Source of the DNA: CAYVZZ01 sp964456185 | GTDB lineage: Bacteria > Pseudomonadota > Gammaproteobacteria > Pseudomonadales > Alcanivoracaceae | Direction: 5' to 3' | Assembly (NCBI GenBank): GCA_964456185.1 | Contig: CAYVZZ010000063.1 | Coordinates: 1-12,485 of the forward strand | Length of the DNA: 12,485 nucleotides | Shown here: one piece after another, positions 1-7,800 of the stretch | Layout: every line of letters begins with the position of its first letter | Numbering within the stretch: the stretch's first letter is position 1 | Made by a program: the position numbers and the translations under genes | Notes under the pieces: generated by a model | Told to the model about the DNA's origin: nothing | What the model saw: only the letters and a program-made list of their open reading frames with translations | Database searches by the model: none

Positions 1-52
1 TTACTGTTATATTTAAAATAACTATCGCACACGTAACCGCAAAAATAATCAT
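1..52 (-). CDS. Candidate membrane immunity protein for tip C (5' end only, runs off the window)
   Basis: An ATG at 50-52 opens a frame that stays open to the left edge (17 codons visible). The visible peptide is MIIFAVTCAIVILNITV, which is almost wholly hydrophobic and reads as a first transmembrane segment or signal anchor. A purine-rich AAAGGCGG (62-69) lies 9 nt upstream of the ATG, and the start is 23 nt after the stop of tip C. Position, spacing and hydrophobicity match the other tip/immunity pairs here, so I infer an immunity protein for tip C. Only the first 17 residues are visible, so neither the family nor the length can be judged. Confidence 0.5.
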   Translation of the reverse strand, partial: MIIFAVTCAIVILNITV

Positions 53-75
53 ATTATTTCACCGCCTTTATATTG

Positions 76-954
76 CTACCACCCGCAACCTAATAAAATT
101 GATTGCTCGGAATTTTCAACTTCCACAAAGAAATTATCCCATGGGATAGTATGCGAGTATGCCAAACCAGCAGCTAGTCCAAAACCTAATCCGACCCCAA
201 CACCGATTTGATTAGACGCAGCATCCCCTTTAGAGAAACCTTTTAAAGTTCCCGTCCAAGCAACTCCTGCCCCCCGCCCCAAAGAACCTGCAAAGAACGC
301 TGAAATCCCATCAGTATTACCGTTTGAACTCTGAAATCCACCAACGAGGCTCACGCCACTGCCTAAGCCGACCCCCGCCCCAGCTGATAGGTTTATCCCC
401 GTATTAGTGATGGTTACTGCTCCCATTAACCCTGATGCGACAAATTGCAATTGAACCATGAGGCTATTCTTACCATAAATGGTCTGCTCCAATCCAAGCA
501 CATCTACATATTGATTAGGGCTACCACTCACATACTGATACAAATTCAACCCACCCACTTCTCCTACCGGGTCACGATTAATCCAACGAGCAGTTGCCGG
601 ATCATAGGCCCGGTAGGTGGCAATATACAAGCCGCTGGCCTGGTGGCGATAGAGGCCGGCATAGGCATAGTTGGGCTGTACGCCTGACTGGGCAATGATC
701 TGGCCATAGGGGCCGTAGGTGGTACGCCCAGCTACCTGCCCACTGGCATCCACCATGGCCACGACTGAGCCAACCTGGTCCTGGGCGTAATAGTAGGCAG
801 TACCGGCGTGCAGCTCGCCCTCTTTGTAATAGCGTGCGACGACTGTGCCATCCGCCAGGTGCTGCTCACAGATGCGCATGCCGCACCAGATGCTTTGAAT
901 GCTACTGAAGCCACCGGCCATATCTGCTTCACCGCGTGTGACGCGTCGTGACAA
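76..954 (-). CDS. Orphan RHS core fragment with glycine-rich C-terminal tip C (candidate toxin)
   Basis: A displaced 3' end of an RHS gene. Residues 1-21 align with the main RHS protein only as a diverged homologue (SRRVTRGEAD against SRRISRTESD). From IWCGMRICEQ (about residue 22, nt 893) to about residue 125 the match is near-identical. The hinge reads INRDPVGEVGG...VDVLG, with the last Asp at about residue 151, and differs from the RDPIKEAGG form of the other copies. Tip C (about 155-292) is very Gly/Ser-rich with alternating small and hydrophobic residues (GINLSAGAGVGLGSGVSLVG), which suggests a beta-rich or membrane-seeking fold. It ends in LLGCGW. It loosely recalls the glycine-rich tips called polymorphic toxin type 22, but I would not assign that. 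The first codon is TTG (952-954) with no clear ribosome binding site, and the frame is blocked by a stop just upstream. It starts about 20 nt after the stop of the previous immunity gene, so it may be a silent cassette. Confidence 0.75.
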   Translation of the reverse strand: MSRRVTRGEADMAGGFSSIQSIWCGMRICEQHLADGTVVARYYKEGELHAGTAYYYAQDQVGSVVAMVDASGQVAGRTTYGPYGQIIAQSGVQPNYAYAGLYRHQASGLYIATYRAYDPATARWINRDPVGEVGGLNLYQYVSGSPNQYVDVLGLEQTIYGKNSLMVQLQFVASGLMGAVTITNTGINLSAGAGVGLGSGVSLVGGFQSSNGNTDGISAFFAGSLGRGAGVAWTGTLKGFSKGDAASNQIGVGVGLGFGLAAGLAYSHTIPWDNFFVEVENSEQSILLGCGW

Positions 955-973
955 ATATGACCTGAACCACTAT

Positions 974-1360
974 TTATTCACCATTAAACTTCCGCTCATT
1001 CAGCTTTGTCAGCAGAAATCCCCTCCAAATCATTTGAATGCCGATCATAAATATTGCCAGCAAAGCGAGCTTTGCTGATTTCAGACCACCCCCACCCATT
1101 TGGTCAGTAACAACCTCATACACATTTAATAACCCAAATGAAGTCAAAGCCAAAACCATCCAACACTTGTAGATGAAGCTCGCACTCCAGGCATCTCTAG
1201 ATATTCTTGATAAAATTAAAAACGCCGCTGCCGCCGCAAACAGTCCGACTCGCACAGCAACACTAGAGCCAGCACACGAAATACCTAATGCTCCGACACT
1301 AGCGACGAGCATCATCACGGCAAAACTTGAATATTTATTGTTTTTATTATTGCTATCCAC
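974..1360 (-). CDS. Candidate immunity protein for tip B, four predicted TM helices
   Basis: A 128-residue membrane protein of no family I recognise. With the GTG start at 1358-1360, hydrophobic segments lie at about residues 12-31, 36-52, 62-83 and 95-112. The tails are short and charged, and the C-terminus is basic (LLTKLNERKFNGE). A longer frame opens at 1408, but I prefer the GTG: it sits one base after the TAA of tip B (TAA-G-GTG) and has GGGGGAA (1368-1374) 7 nt upstream, inside the end of the toxin frame. This is tight translational coupling, typical of toxin/immunity pairs. An integral membrane immunity protein would suit a toxin that acts on or in the inner membrane. The immunity role is inferred from position and topology only. 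Confidence 0.65.
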   Translation of the reverse strand: MDSNNKNNKYSSFAVMMLVASVGALGISCAGSSVAVRVGLFAAAAAFLILSRISRDAWSASFIYKCWMVLALTSFGLLNVYEVVTDQMGGGGLKSAKLALLAIFMIGIQMIWRGFLLTKLNERKFNGE

Positions 1361-1361
1361 C

Positions 1362-2519
1362 TTAATGTTCCCCCGTGAATGTTGACACAATGGCAGCTTG
1401 TGCTTCAACGAACACTGCTACTCCTCTTCCCACAGCACCATAGCCAGAATTAACGATCGACCCAGAAACACCCATTGTCACTACAGCCAAGATTGCTTTC
1501 GCTATATTTACGTCTGTCGGTTTTACCAAAGCAGTCGAAACAGACCCATACAAACCTATAACGCTCAGAATTTCAGCAGCCCTCAATTGATTAAGTGCCA
1601 ACGACCCTATCCCACCAACACTTAACAGGGTGTTTGCTGTTGCATCGCTAGTACACGGCGTCCATAACGATGCTAAAACTCCCGGTACTGCGTACCAAAC
1701 GTTTCCTGTCTGAATCTGTTTATTAGCCCAATATTGAGCAGCTTCAGCACCATAAGATTCACCCGCCGGAATTCCAAACACCAGCCCATTAACATCACTA
1801 AACGTAACCGGATTCCCCATAACATAAGCATAAATATTCAACCCGCCCGCCTCTTTAATAGGATCCCGCTTGATCCAACGAGCAGTTGTCGGATCATAGG
1901 CCCGATAGGTGGCAAGGTACAACCCGCTGACCTGATGGCGATAGAGGCCGGCATAGGCATAGTTGGGCTGTACGCCTGATTGAGCAATGATCTGGCCATA
2001 GGGGCCGTAGGTGGTGCGTCCGGCAACCTGACCGTTGGCATCCACCATGGCCACCACCGAGCCAACCTGGTCTTGGGCGTAATAGTAGGCTGTGCCGGTG
2101 TGTAGTTCGCCCTGTTTGTAATAGCGTGCGACGACTGTGCCATCCGCCAGGTGCTGCTCACAGATGCGCATGCCGCACCAGATGTTGTAGGTGACAATGT
2201 CACTGCCACTTATATCCGATTCGGTTCGGCTAATGCGCCGCGAGAAGCCGTCATAGGCAAAGGTAGTGACGTGACCTGTTGTTTTGTTTGTGATACTGAG
2301 TAATCGATTTGCCGCGTCCCACGTATAAATCCGCTTACTGTCTTCCAGCAAATTACCGTTTGCATCGTATACATATTGAGTTTGGTTAACGCTCCCGGCT
2401 TGATTTAATGCGTTGGCAGTTATTGTTTTGGACTGGTTGTCGTGTGTTAGCTGCGTTAGGTTTCCAGCGGCGTCATAGCCATAGGCAAAATCAGTATCAC
2501 TGCCTTGAGCGGCCACCAA
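1362..2519 (-). CDS. Orphan RHS core fragment with C-terminal tip B (candidate toxin)
   Basis: A 385-residue displaced RHS 3' end. Residues 1-242 repeat the last part of the main RHS core (YD repeats, then DPTTARWIKRDPIKEAGG and a hinge ending SDVNG, Asp at about 242). RHS homology extends upstream to nt 2623, but an in-frame TGA at 2604-2606 cuts it, so the GTG at 2517-2519 is the default start; I see no strong ribosome binding site for it. Tip B (about 246-385) begins with a pre-toxin linker I have seen in many RHS proteins (YGAEAAQYWANKQIQTGN, then LASLWTPCTSD). It continues into about 90 residues that are mostly hydrophobic and Gly/Ala/Val-rich, ending in STFTGEH. I do not recognise the tip. 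Its hydrophobic nature and the coupled 4-TM partner suggest a membrane-acting toxin. Expression as a separate protein is doubtful. Confidence 0.75.
   Translation of the reverse strand: MVAAQGSDTDFAYGYDAAGNLTQLTHDNQSKTITANALNQAGSVNQTQYVYDANGNLLEDSKRIYTWDAANRLLSITNKTTGHVTTFAYDGFSRRISRTESDISGSDIVTYNIWCGMRICEQHLADGTVVARYYKQGELHTGTAYYYAQDQVGSVVAMVDANGQVAGRTTYGPYGQIIAQSGVQPNYAYAGLYRHQVSGLYLATYRAYDPTTARWIKRDPIKEAGGLNIYAYVMGNPVTFSDVNGLVFGIPAGESYGAEAAQYWANKQIQTGNVWYAVPGVLASLWTPCTSDATANTLLSVGGIGSLALNQLRAAEILSVIGLYGSVSTALVKPTDVNIAKAILAVVTMGVSGSIVNSGYGAVGRGVAVFVEAQAAIVSTFTGEH
1368..1374 (-). promoter_or_regulatory. Ribosome binding site that decides the GTG start of the tip B immunity gene
   Basis: GGGGGAA on the minus strand, 7 nt before the GTG at 1360 and inside the last codons of tip B. 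It favours the 128-residue start over the longer 144-residue frame, which would overlap the tip B gene by 47 nt. Confidence 0.55.
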
Positions 2520-2623
2520 GCGCTGATTGGCATCATATTGATAGTCAACACTTGCGCCTTCTTCATGCCACCAAATTTGTAAATCGCCTAATAACCAATC
2601 CAGTCAGTTCCAGCTGACATCAA
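1842..2623 (-). repeat. RHS core repeat, copy B (partner of 5410-6191)
   Basis: About 780 nt co-linear with the main rhs gene at a constant offset of 3568 nt, so without indels. By eye I count roughly 20-25 mismatches in the whole block. All but four lie between about 1861 and 2214. The tract 2215-2573 (359 nt) is identical to 5783-6141, and similarity stops abruptly at 2623/6191. Confidence 0.9.
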
Positions 2624-3054
2624 ACTGAATGATCCAATCGAGTCTGACCCCATTGGACTTCGTGCTGTTTGGTCAACCCCACAGCGCAACACACACCCGC
2701 CGACAACTGGCAATCTGCCGGTAGCAACTCGCCCTGGCGTGATGAGGCATTACCCGGAGAAGTGACTTTAACGGTGGCGCAAGGGCGGGTGACTTGGAGC
2801 GTGAAAAGTTGAGCCTGAGTCCTTTTATTCGTCAGGCACATTATCTTTACGTTTAAAAGCAAATGAGGAATAACAGCAAACAACAAGCCCAACGCAATAC
2901 CCAACCGTCTTGGGGATAACGTCAACTGTGACAGTTCATCCAATGTAATTGGTATCGTTATCTGTCACACCTCCGAACCAAAAATACGGCCAACCTTGCC
3001 TGGAATACCAGTCGTTGCGAGTAATGCTGCCGTAAATGCCTCGCTATAATCCAT
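2620..3054 (-). pseudogene. Decayed non-RHS coding remnant between modules A and B
   Basis: One reading frame runs from an ATG at 3052-3054 to a stop at 2620-2622, broken by an in-frame TGA at 2965-2967. The first piece is 29 residues (MDYSEAFTAALLATTGIPG, then KVGRIFGSEV); the frame is open a little further upstream. The second piece, from a TTG at 2943, is 107 residues with one hydrophobic segment (about residues 15-34, RRLGIALGLLFAVIPHLLLN) followed by a Cys-containing, polar C-terminal part. I do not recognise either piece. A GGAGG just before the TGA also precedes a GTG in another frame that closes after ten codons. The stretch has no RHS homology and splits the otherwise tight module spacing, so I read it as remnants of inserted or displaced genes. 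An alternative is two small overlapping genes. Confidence 0.4.
2643..2652 (-). mobile_element. Possible mobile-element end motif (TGGGGTCAGA) at the edge of copy B
   Basis: The minus strand reads TGGGGTCAGACTCGATTGG about 20 nt from the exact point (2623) where RHS homology begins. It is flanked by the short inverted repeat CCAAT (2633-2637) / ATTGG (2653-2657). From memory, TGGGGTCAGA-type sequences occur next to Y1/TnpA-REP-like transposases in many proteobacteria. No transposase is present here, so this would be at most a relic end. Confidence 0.25.
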
Positions 3055-3115
3055 ATCTGACTCGTGCAAGATGACGCGTGGCAACAACTTTCGTCCAGCT
3101 TACTTGGTTTTTATT

Positions 3116-3682
3116 TCATTTATCTTCTGTGAGCTTTTCAAGCCTGTCACTAGGCAACCAGCTACCTTTGCCGTCTCTCGAAGCTTTACCTCCTTCAACC
3201 CGTATCTGGTGCCGGTTAATATACTTATTTATCTCATCCAGCATGTCATACACTCGACCATCGAGCACCCGATCTCTGAATGACATAATAATGAAAAAAT
3301 GCATTCGCTTTATCTTCGGTCTAATAACATAAACAGTTTGCATTTTGCCCGAGCCATCATTGCGCGACAGGACAAACTGCCTAATATTCTTTATTTCCCC
3401 CCAACGGTAAAAGTTGATCACTCGCCCAAACATCAATCGGTAAATACCCTCCTCATCGACACATAGATCTGCAACCGACTCTGAAATTCTAGGCAAAAAA
3501 TAGGCAAACATACAAAATGACAAAAACATAAGCACATAGGGCCAAGTTTCTAATATTGGTTCATCTCCCCACCATATGACTACATTGCCCATAATGGTCA
3601 ACAATACCGCCAAGGCTGTTGAAGCTGGGGCTACTATGCGCCCCTCGAAACGATACGGGTTGGAGAAACTCTTTTTACTCAC
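3116..3682 (-). CDS. Candidate immunity protein for tip A, two TM helices plus PH-like domain
   Basis: A 188-residue membrane protein starting at GTG (3680-3682), 37 nt after the stop of tip A; ATG codons just upstream close at once, so they are not usable. Hydrophobic segments lie at about residues 18-37 and 46-64, giving a hairpin with both ends in the cytoplasm. A mixed-charge domain follows (about 73-165), beginning CVDEEGIYRLMFGRVINFYRW. The sequence after the hairpin, with 'EEGIYR' and an aromatic-basic strand pattern, resembles small bacterial PH-like domains that follow two TM helices in many uncharacterised proteins; this is a resemblance, not an assignment. The tail is charged (WLPSDRLEKLTEDK). 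Its place directly after a hydrophobic orphan tip suggests an immunity protein against a membrane-active toxin. The frame is intact, unlike the tip it follows. Confidence 0.65.
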   Translation of the reverse strand: MSKKSFSNPYRFEGRIVAPASTALAVLLTIMGNVVIWWGDEPILETWPYVLMFLSFCMFAYFLPRISESVADLCVDEEGIYRLMFGRVINFYRWGEIKNIRQFVLSRNDGSGKMQTVYVIRPKIKRMHFFIIMSFRDRVLDGRVYDMLDEINKYINRHQIRVEGGKASRDGKGSWLPSDRLEKLTEDK

Positions 3683-3719
3683 GCTTATTCATCCATAACA
3701 AAGTCGGGATAATAATTCC

Positions 3720-4511
3720 TTAGTAGCATGCCCTTTGAGACAGTCCTCTCTGTTGTGATTGGTTCATTGTCGCCAACCCCGCAGTCAGGTTTATGAGGTT
3801 ACTAAAGAAGCCTAGAATATGCTCTCCAATACGTGGGACAGCATTCCTTGCTACAGCACTTAACCCGGCTGCCGCTGCCTCACCAGAAATAGCAGGAGCC
3901 ACTGCTCCAACAGTCGCCGCTAATATGACACCCTCGCCAATCGGCTTGTCTTGAATCTTATTCATTGCCATCGTAGAAATCCCCGCCGCGGCTGAATTTA
4001 CTGCCATAGTTGTAGTTGCTGCCACAACTGCGGCGCCACCTTTGCTTAGCATGCCTGAAGCCAGAGCCGCCGCCTCCCCTGACGCCCAAGGCGCAACTAC
4101 CCCAACTACACCGCCAGCGACCCCTCCAACAACGGCGCCCCAAACACCTCCTGTTGCGTAACCCACCGCCGCCCCCATGGCCGCACCCACGATTGCTGTT
4201 ACGGGCCCATTGCCTATCCTGTCCCGATATCCTATGGGGTTTCCTAATACATAAGCATAAATATTCAGCCCGCCCGCCTCTTTAATCGGATCCCGCTTGA
4301 TCCAACGAGCAGTTGCCGGATCATAGGCCCGGTAGGTGGCGAGATACAATCCACTTGTCTGGTGGCGATGGAGGCCGGCATAGGCATAGTTGGGCTGTAC
4401 ACCTGATTGGGCAATGATCAGGTTATAGGTGACAATGTCACTGCCACTTATGCCTGTCAGACTATCTACACTATTGGGCCTGGCCTTTGCTCTTTGACAA
4501 CAGTTAACCAT
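3720..4511 (-). CDS. Orphan RHS fragment with internal deletion and hydrophobic tip A (candidate pore-forming toxin)
   Basis: A 263-residue displaced RHS 3' end. RHS homology starts at ISGSDIVTYN (about residue 21) and jumps straight to IIAQSGVQPNYAYAG: about 63 residues (189 nt) present in the other copies are missing, in frame. The hinge is RWIKRDPIKEAGG...YRDRIG, Asp at about residue 97. Tip A (about 100-263) is dominated by small residues with glycine-zipper spacing (VGAAMGAAVGYATGGVWGAV, then VGGVAGGVVGVV), followed by Ala/Met-rich and amphipathic stretches and a C-terminus ending LSQRACY. This composition is that of membrane-inserting helices. A pore-forming toxin is the best guess, supported by the membrane immunity candidate downstream, but such segments also occur as pre-toxin linkers. 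The ATG at 4511 has no ribosome binding site, and the first 20 residues have no RHS counterpart. Confidence 0.75.
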   Translation of the reverse strand: MVNCCQRAKARPNSVDSLTGISGSDIVTYNLIIAQSGVQPNYAYAGLHRHQTSGLYLATYRAYDPATARWIKRDPIKEAGGLNIYAYVLGNPIGYRDRIGNGPVTAIVGAAMGAAVGYATGGVWGAVVGGVAGGVVGVVAPWASGEAAALASGMLSKGGAAVVAATTTMAVNSAAAGISTMAMNKIQDKPIGEGVILAATVGAVAPAISGEAAAAGLSAVARNAVPRIGEHILGFFSNLINLTAGLATMNQSQQRGLSQRACY

Positions 4512-4520
4512 AAGTCAAAG
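4492..4520. repeat. Inverted repeat after the main immunity gene
   Basis: CTTTGAC (4492-4498) and GTCAAAG (4514-4520) are 7-bp inverted arms around a 15-nt spacer that holds GTTAAC. It lies 24 nt past the stop of the immunity gene at 4544 and across the putative start of tip A. It could form a weak hairpin, but no T-run follows, so I do not call it a terminator. Confidence 0.35.
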
Positions 4521-4543
4521 GGACGACGCTTTAGTTTGCTATC

Positions 4544-4882
4544 TCAATCCAGCTCCCTAAGTTGTTCAGGATCCATATGACGTGGCCAAGCAGCTCCACC
4601 CAAAGTCACGGCCTCCAGTTCCAATTCACTCTCACTAACTACCGTGCACATAAATGATCCCCCATAAGGAAAATCAGGATGGCTGAAGTTATATTCCCAC
4701 ATACGAACATCCGGCAATTTGTCAAGCGGAACATTTAGTCTTATAGTTGAATAAAAACCAACCCCAGTTTCTTCCCAATCAATGCTTACAGCCTCATCGA
4801 TACGATCTTTTATAGCCGAGCTCAACTTATTTCCATCACGAAAAATTTGTTTAAGCGCCAATATTTCTTGCTGTCTCAACAT
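4544..4882 (-). CDS. Candidate soluble immunity protein for the main RHS toxin tip
   Basis: A 112-residue acidic protein without signal peptide or TM segment. The start ATG (4880-4882) lies 2 nt after the TAA of rhs (TAA-TT-ATG), with AAAAAGGG inside the last rhs codons as a likely ribosome binding site; this is tight translational coupling. An N-terminal helix (about 1-32) leads to a segment TGVGFYSTIRLNVPL (about 39-53), then strands including GGSFMCTVVSESELELEAV and GGAAWP near the C-terminus. The pattern of GxGFYSTI followed by LELEAVTLGG and WP is familiar from small cytoplasmic immunity proteins next to RHS and contact-dependent toxin tips, but I cannot name a family. It should bind and neutralise the tip at residues about 1170-1324 of the RHS protein. 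The role is inferred from position. Confidence 0.75.
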   Translation of the reverse strand: MLRQQEILALKQIFRDGNKLSSAIKDRIDEAVSIDWEETGVGFYSTIRLNVPLDKLPDVRMWEYNFSHPDFPYGGSFMCTVVSESELELEAVTLGGAAWPRHMDPEQLRELD

Positions 4883-4884
4883 AA

Positions 4885-7800
4885 TTAGAAGCCCTTTTTC
4901 GCTATAGTTGATATTCTAAATGTTCCATCAATGACTTTTCCTTTAATACTTACTGGAACATTATCAATCATTACCGTTACCCATGAGCCAGTTTGATATG
5001 TGTTATTGGCGATGCCCTGCGCCGACTTTTGTAATTCCCTCAATGCCGCCTCGGGAGAGCCAAACTTCTCCAGTAATTTCTGGGGTGTATCACCACCTCT
5101 TCCGAACAAGTGGTGGATATCATTCTTGTTGTACAGAGCAATGGCATCGTCCAGCTTGCTTATTGTACTTCTTGCCGCCCTCACTCCGAGACCGGCGCCT
5201 GTTACAAATGGCGTAACTGTGGCTGCCGCGTCTGCGCCAAGTGCCGCCAAGTTCGTGCCTAAGTTATCACAATCCCCAAAAACATTATCCGCTCCTATCC
5301 TATATAAATCATATAAGATAAACCCAACATCCGCGATGGTATCCAAGATTAACCCGGAAGCATCTGTTGAGCTTACAGGATTCCCCGCCACATACCCATA
5401 GAGGTTAATGCCGCCCGCCTCTTTAATAGGATCCCGCTTGATCCAACGAGCAGTTGCCGGATCATAGGCCCGATAGGTGGCAAGGTACAACCCGCTGGCC
5501 TGATGGCGATAGAGGCCAGCATAGGCATAGTTGGGCTGTACGCCTGACTGGGCAATGACCTGGCCATAGGGGCCGTAGGTGGTACGACCGGCTACCTGAC
5601 CGTTGGCATCCACCATGGCCACCACTGAGCCAACCTGGTCCTGAGCATAATAGTAGGCAGTACCGGCGTGTAGTTCGCCCTGTTTGTAATAGCGTGCCAC
5701 GACTGTGCCATCCGCCAGGTGCTGCTCACAGATGCGCATGCTGCACCAGATGTTGTAGGTGACAATGTCACTGCCACTTATGTCCGATTCGGTTCGGCTA
5801 ATGCGCCGCGAGAAGCCGTCATAGGCAAAGGTAGTGACGTGACCTGTTGTTTTGTTTGTGATACTGAGTAATCGATTTGCCGCGTCCCACGTATAAATCC
5901 GCTTACTGTCTTCCAGCAAATTACCGTTTGCATCGTATACATATTGAGTTTGGTTAACGCTCCCGGCTTGATTTAATGCGTTGGCAGTTATTGTTTTGGA
6001 CTGGTTGTCGTGTGTTAGCTGCGTTAGGTTTCCAGCGGCGTCATAGCCATAGGCAAAATCAGTATCACTGCCTTGAGCGGCCACCAAGCGCTGATTGGCA
6101 TCATATTGATAGTCAACACTTGCGCCTTCTTCATGCCACCAGATTTGTAAATCGCCTAATAACCAATCCAGCAGGTTCCAGCTGACATCAATTCCGTGCC
6201 GATTTGTGACAACCGAACGATGGGTGATTTGTCCCGATGGGCTGATATTAAACTGGAAGTTAGCCACTGGCCGTTCGCTGCCACCAACAAGGCTCTGATT
6301 TAAAATAGCCTTAAGATGACGATCGTTAAGATTACCTGCATATTGGCGCACCACCTGATAAGGCACACCGGCAATCGTTTGCTTGGTCATTTGCCGGGTA
6401 TCACCTAGATAACGGTAGGTAAAATCACCCAAGCCATTCTGGTTACTTACAAGCCTACCAAGCGCGTCATAGGCAAAGTTTTCTGTGCTGCCGCTTACAA
6501 CACGGCTGACCAAGCGGCCCAGCTCGTCGTAGGTATATTGGATACCGTCATGCTGGCCAGGCCCATCAATGCTTGCCAAGTGATTGGCGCCCAATCCACC
6601 CGCTGGATAGTAGGCATATTGAGTAATGCCTGTGCCATCCACCATGGCAACCAGTCTTGGATAGCTGTTACCATAACTAAAGCTTACTGCTGGTGTGGGG
6701 TTGATTTCCTGGGTGTAATTGATGCCCGAAAGCAAGTCACCAAGGGTATAACTGTAATGAGTTACCTGACCCAATGCGTCCGTTTTGCTGATCAACCTGC
6801 CGGTTGCATCATAGGCAAAGGTAACACCTTGTCCATCAGCGTATGTCTTGCCAACAATGCGCCCCTGAATATCTCTCTGCCATGTTGTGGTGTTGCCATT
6901 TGGATCGGTTAGCGACTTTAATTTTCCGCCTGGATAGTAGGTGTAATGTGTGACGCCCCCCATTGGATCTGTTTTGGCGATTAAATTGCGGCCAGCATCA
7001 TACTCATAGGTGGTTGTGCGTCCCTCCCGATCAGTAACGGCAACCAGATCGAGCTTGTCCCACACAAAAGAGCGGCTCGTGCCATCGGGATAGGCAATGC
7101 GTGTGATACGATTCAACGCGTCGTATTGATATTCGATGCGATAACCCTCGGAATCGGTAACCGAGGCAACGCGCCCATGCGCATCATATGTGAAGCTATT
7201 CTGAAGATGTCCTAACGCGTTGGTAATGCGTACCAAATAGCCTTCATCATTGTATTCATAGCCAGTGGTGTGCCCCAGCGGATCGGTAACGGACGTTATC
7301 TGACCCACTGCATTATAGGTGAAAGTGGTTACTTGACCGGCGGCATTGGTCACTGTCAATGGTTGGTGCTGGTTGTTATAGCTGTATTGTTTTAATAGAT
7401 CCCAGCCATTGGCCGTTTTCCTTTCTACCTTTAGCAGATCAATGCCGTTTGTGGCATAGGTGTAGCGTGTGGTACGACCTGTCGGATCGACTTCACGCGT
7501 TACCTGCCCACGATCATTATAGGTCCGCTTGATGAGCTGAGTGCTACCATCCTCTAATACGCGCCCGATACGTTTTGGTTTATCCAATGACCCCGTGGTG
7601 GATTGCCAAGACTGTCCCGGATAGTTAAACCAAACACGGTTCTCCAGCGGTTCTTTCACACTTTCCAGCACCCTGGATGTTTGGCTTGAGCCGTGCGCGT
7701 CATGCAGATAGTGTTTGATCCTGGCTTTGGTGTAGTCACAATTTGCATCACCATCGGCCGTTAATGTACAAGCTCTTGAGAAAGCTAATTTGTTCCAGTA

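Noticed and set aside
1362..1408. Longer start (1408) for the tip B immunity gene
   Set aside because: It would overlap the toxin frame by 47 nt, and the added residues are polar and unlike a signal; the GTG at 1360 has a good ribosome binding site and ideal coupling.
3071..3332. Two overlapping plus-strand frames opposite the tip A immunity gene
   Set aside because: Antisense to an intact membrane-protein frame; no independent support.
4016..4285. Proline-rich plus-strand frame
   Set aside because: Proline codons here are the complement of Gly codons in tip A; a composition artefact.
5000..5401. 133-residue plus-strand frame opposite the main toxin tip
   Set aside because: Antisense to the tip and hinge, whose frame is well supported by the hinge motif and the coupled immunity gene.
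6538..6912. 124-residue plus-strand frame inside rhs
   Set aside because: Antisense shadow of YD repeats.
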